Positions 13,461 to 15,390 of a DNA stretch of 15,390 bases are shown here, piece after piece. Below the pieces are notes generated by a model, which was given only the letters and a program-made list of their open reading frames with translations, ran no database searches and was not told the DNA's origin. Within the stretch, counting starts at the first letter, position 1, and every line of letters starts with the position of its first letter. Both the position numbers and the translations under genes were made by a program. The DNA comes from UBA4615 sp049422085 (GTDB lineage: Bacteria; Pseudomonadota; Gammaproteobacteria; Burkholderiales; Burkholderiaceae_E), in the NCBI GenBank assembly GCA_049422085.1, contig JBMSOD010000054.1, positions 1 through 15,390 of the forward strand, given 5' to 3'.

Positions 13461-15126
13461 CCGCGCCCTTGCTGGCGCTTGAGGCGAGCTTGGCAAACTT
13501 GGCCAGAACACCCCGCGTGTAGCGCGGGGTGGGTGCCGTCCAGGCCGCGCGTCGACGCGCAATCTCGGCTTCGCCGACATTGAGTTGCAGCAGCAGTTGA
13601 TGGGCATCGACCGTGATCGAGTCGCCCTCATGCACCAAGCCAATCAGCCCGCCCGCAGCGGCCTCAGGTGCCACATGCCCCACCACCATGCCCCAGGTGC
13701 CTCCCGAAAAGCGCCCGTCGGTAATCAAGGCCACCGATTCGCCCAGACCTGCGCCGATGATGGCCGAGGTGGGCGCGAGCATCTCAGGCATGCCCGGTGC
13801 GCCCTTGGGTCCGAGATAGCGCAGCACCAGGACGTCACCCGCCTTGATCCGGTCTTCCATGATCGCGGCCAGGGCTGACTGCTCGTCATCGAAGACACGT
13901 GCGGGGCCGGTAATCACCGGGTTCTTCAGACCGGTGATCTTCGCCACAGAGCCTTCGGGCGAGAGGTTGCCCTTCAGGATGGCCAGATGCCCCTGAGCAT
14001 AGATGGCCTGGCTGATCGGGAAGATGACTTTCTGGTCGGCACGGGGCTGGCTGGGAACGGCCGCGAGTTCCTCGGCCATCGTGCGACCCGTGATGGTCAT
14101 GCAATCACCATGCAGCAGGCCCGCATCCAGCAGGATCTTGAGAACCTGTGGAATGCCTCCCGCCTTGTGCAGATCGGTGGCCACATACTGGCCTGAGGGC
14201 TTCAGGTCGCAGAGCACCGGCACGCGCTTTCGGATGGTTTCGAAGTCATCGATCGTGAAGGCGATGCCGGCCGAGTGGGCGATGGCCAGGTAGTGCAGCA
14301 CTGCATTGGTCGAACCGCCGGTGGCCATGATCAGCGTCACCGCGTTTTCGATGGATTTGCGCGTGACGATGTCCGACGGGCGCAGATTGTTGCGCACCGC
14401 CTGCACCAGCACCCGGGCGGATTCACGCGCCGATTCGAGCTTGTCTGCATCCGGGTTGGCCATGGTCGAGGAGCCGAGCAGACTCATGCCCAGGGCTTCG
14501 AACGAGGACGACATGGTGTTGGCGGTGTACATGCCCCCACATGAACCCGTGCCCGGCACCGCGTTTTTCTCGATGCCTTCGAAGTCTTCCTCGCTCATGC
14601 GGCCGCGCGAGAACTCACCCACCGCCTCGAAGATCGAGACCACCGTGAGGTCCTTTCCTTTCCAGTGACCGGGCTTGATGGTGCCGCCATAGACATAGAT
14701 GGCCGGCACATTGCAGCGCAGGATGCCCATCATGCCGCCTGGCATGTTCTTGTCGCAGCCGCCCAGCACCAGCACGCCGTCCATCCACTGGCCCTGCACC
14801 GCGGTCTCGATGCAATCGCCGATCACCTCGCGAGAGATCAGCGAATACTTCATACCTTCAGTGCCCATCGACATGCCGTCGGAAATCGTGGGCGTGCCGA
14901 AGAGCTGAGGATTGCCGCCCGCCTCGCGGATCGCTTTTTCCGCCGCATCGGCCAGAGGCTGAAGCCCCGAGTTGCAGGGGGTGATGGTGGAGTGCCCGTT
15001 GGCAATGCCGATCATCGGATTGGCAAAGTCGGACTTCTTGTAGCCCATCGCGTAGTACATCGAGCGGTTGGGTGCGCGGGCAACGCCCTCGGTGATGTTT
15101 CGCGAGCGGCGGTTTGCGTCGGTCAT
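13441..15126 (-). CDS. ilvD: Dihydroxy-acid dehydratase
   Basis: IlvD dehydrates 2,3-dihydroxy-isovalerate and its homologue to the 2-keto acids of valine, leucine and isoleucine synthesis, in the cytosol. The 561-residue protein carries the three iron-sulfur ligands Cys51 (TITPCNSG), Cys124 (GGCDKNMPGG) and Cys196 (GTGSCGGMYTANTM), which fit a [2Fe-2S] cluster. The Asp125-Lys126 pair is the magnesium/carbamyl-lysine site and Asp83 a further metal ligand. DGRFSGGTWG holds the catalytic Ser474. Length is normal. No Shine-Dalgarno match precedes the ATG (the bases read CACAGGCCCAGACC), and a GC-rich hairpin lies about 25 bases upstream. It is divergent from lgt, a common arrangement in this group, and convergent with the Trp-rich gene. 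Confidence 0.97.
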   Translation of the reverse strand: MTDANRRSRNITEGVARAPNRSMYYAMGYKKSDFANPMIGIANGHSTITPCNSGLQPLADAAEKAIREAGGNPQLFGTPTISDGMSMGTEGMKYSLISREVIGDCIETAVQGQWMDGVLVLGGCDKNMPGGMMGILRCNVPAIYVYGGTIKPGHWKGKDLTVVSIFEAVGEFSRGRMSEEDFEGIEKNAVPGTGSCGGMYTANTMSSSFEALGMSLLGSSTMANPDADKLESARESARVLVQAVRNNLRPSDIVTRKSIENAVTLIMATGGSTNAVLHYLAIAHSAGIAFTIDDFETIRKRVPVLCDLKPSGQYVATDLHKAGGIPQVLKILLDAGLLHGDCMTITGRTMAEELAAVPSQPRADQKVIFPISQAIYAQGHLAILKGNLSPEGSVAKITGLKNPVITGPARVFDDEQSALAAIMEDRIKAGDVLVLRYLGPKGAPGMPEMLAPTSAIIGAGLGESVALITDGRFSGGTWGMVVGHVAPEAAAGGLIGLVHEGDSITVDAHQLLLQLNVGEAEIARRRAAWTAPTPRYTRGVLAKFAKLASSASKGAVTDLFE

Positions 15127-15151
15127 GGTCTGGGCCTGTGGAGGAAAAGGC

Positions 15152-15166
15152 GGGCCGGTTCGGCCC
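15152..15166 (-). promoter_or_regulatory. GC-rich hairpin in the ilvD leader (possible attenuator-like element)
   Basis: On the minus strand GGGCCG and CGGCCC pair around a three-base loop and are followed by CGCCTTTTCC, which weakly resembles an intrinsic terminator 25 bases before the ilvD start. No leader peptide rich in Leu, Val or Ile codons is visible, so classical attenuation is not supported. Confidence 0.25.
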
Positions 15167-15209
15167 TCTGGTGAAGAGGTGGGCTGGTAGGGCCCCCAAA
15201 ACCTTCGAT

Positions 15210-15237
15210 GTTAAAAGGCGGAGCAAGGGATGGGCAA
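15210..15237 (-). promoter_or_regulatory. Weak candidate promoter for ilvD
   Basis: On the minus strand TTGCCC (15232-15237) and TTTAAC (15210-15215) are 16 bases apart. Each hexamer matches the sigma70 consensus only in part. It lies in the 154 bp divergent gap to lgt, which also has a GGGC-AAAT-GCCC inverted repeat at 15232-15243 that could be an operator or chance. Confidence 0.3.
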
Positions 15238-15280
15238 ATGCCCCATGGCCCGAAGCGGGTGTCGTGGGAGAATCCCGACC

Positions 15281-15390
15281 ATGCTGACCCATCCCCAGTT
15301 CAACCCTGTTGCCCTCCAGCTCGGCCCGGTCGCCATTCACTGGTATGGGCTGATGTATCTGCTGGCGTTCCTTGCGTTCTACCTCATGGG
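15281..15390 (+). CDS. lgt: Prolipoprotein diacylglyceryl transferase, N-terminal part (partial, runs off right edge)
   Basis: Lgt attaches diacylglycerol to the lipobox Cys of prolipoproteins at the inner membrane. The 36 complete codons give MLTHPQFNPVALQLGPVAIH followed by WYGLMYLLAFLAFYLM, the conserved start of Lgt: the P-x-I-H-W-Y-G-L-M-Y pattern leading into the first membrane helix. GGGAG at 15266-15270 precedes the ATG by ten bases. It is divergent from ilvD. The DUF1800 lipoprotein at 5701-7329 would be one of its substrates. Confidence 0.93.
   Translation, partial: MLTHPQFNPVALQLGPVAIHWYGLMYLLAFLAFYLM

Noticed and set aside
15214..15249. Eleven-codon minus-strand mini frame (MGHLPIPCSAF) as an ilvD leader peptide
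   Set aside because: It has only one Leu and one Ile codon, no ribosome binding site, and overlaps the candidate promoter, so it does not fit an attenuation leader.

Overview
The window looks like chromosomal DNA of a GC-rich betaproteobacterium, most probably of the order Burkholderiales. The evidence is the gene orders (rpmB-rpmG convergent with a fatty acid desaturase gene; radC divergent from fkpB-ispH; ilvD divergent from lgt), the long antisense reading frames typical of GC-rich coding DNA, and a small Trp-rich membrane protein of a kind often seen in that order. This is inferred from gene content and order; no database search was run. No prophage, insertion sequence, integrase, CRISPR array or defence cassette is visible. 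Nearly all of the window is ordinary core or lineage-core sequence.

Layout, left to right. Positions 1-1579 hold the 3' end of purN, overlapping by four bases an RsmB/NOP-type RNA cytosine methyltransferase. Positions 1694-2908 hold an acyl-lipid/acyl-CoA desaturase with a helical C-terminal extension, ended by a strong, probably bidirectional terminator. On the minus strand follow rpmG, rpmB (with a clear sigma70 promoter at 3487-3515) and radC. The radC and fkpB start codons overlap head to head in the tetramer CATG at 4177-4180. From 4178 a plus-strand run reads fkpB (FKBP prolyl isomerase), ispH (last step of the MEP isoprenoid pathway), then two exported proteins of unknown function: a DUF1800 lipoprotein and a DUF1501 protein with a Tat-like signal. 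After a 105 bp gap comes a second pair, a TauD/TfdA-type 2-oxoglutarate dioxygenase and a solute-binding-protein-like protein with no signal peptide.

The right third holds a minus-strand tRNA-Thr(CGT), a minus-strand extended-SDR protein divergent from a ferredoxin/FAD/NAD reductase of the CDP-6-deoxy-glucoseen reductase type, a minus-strand small periplasmic cytochrome c, a plus-strand small Trp-rich membrane protein whose 3' end overlaps ilvD by 20 bp, ilvD itself (branched-chain amino acid synthesis), and the first codons of divergent lgt.

I did not find a convincing new multi-gene system. The items most worth a second look are the DUF1800-DUF1501 export pair, the dioxygenase plus cytosolic solute-binding-like pair, the small Trp-rich protein overlapping ilvD, and the head-to-head overlapping starts of radC and fkpB. 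No stretch longer than about 200 bases lacks a gene. The largest gap (13057-13253) holds only the leader of the cytochrome gene and the upstream region of the Trp-rich gene, with no convincing element.
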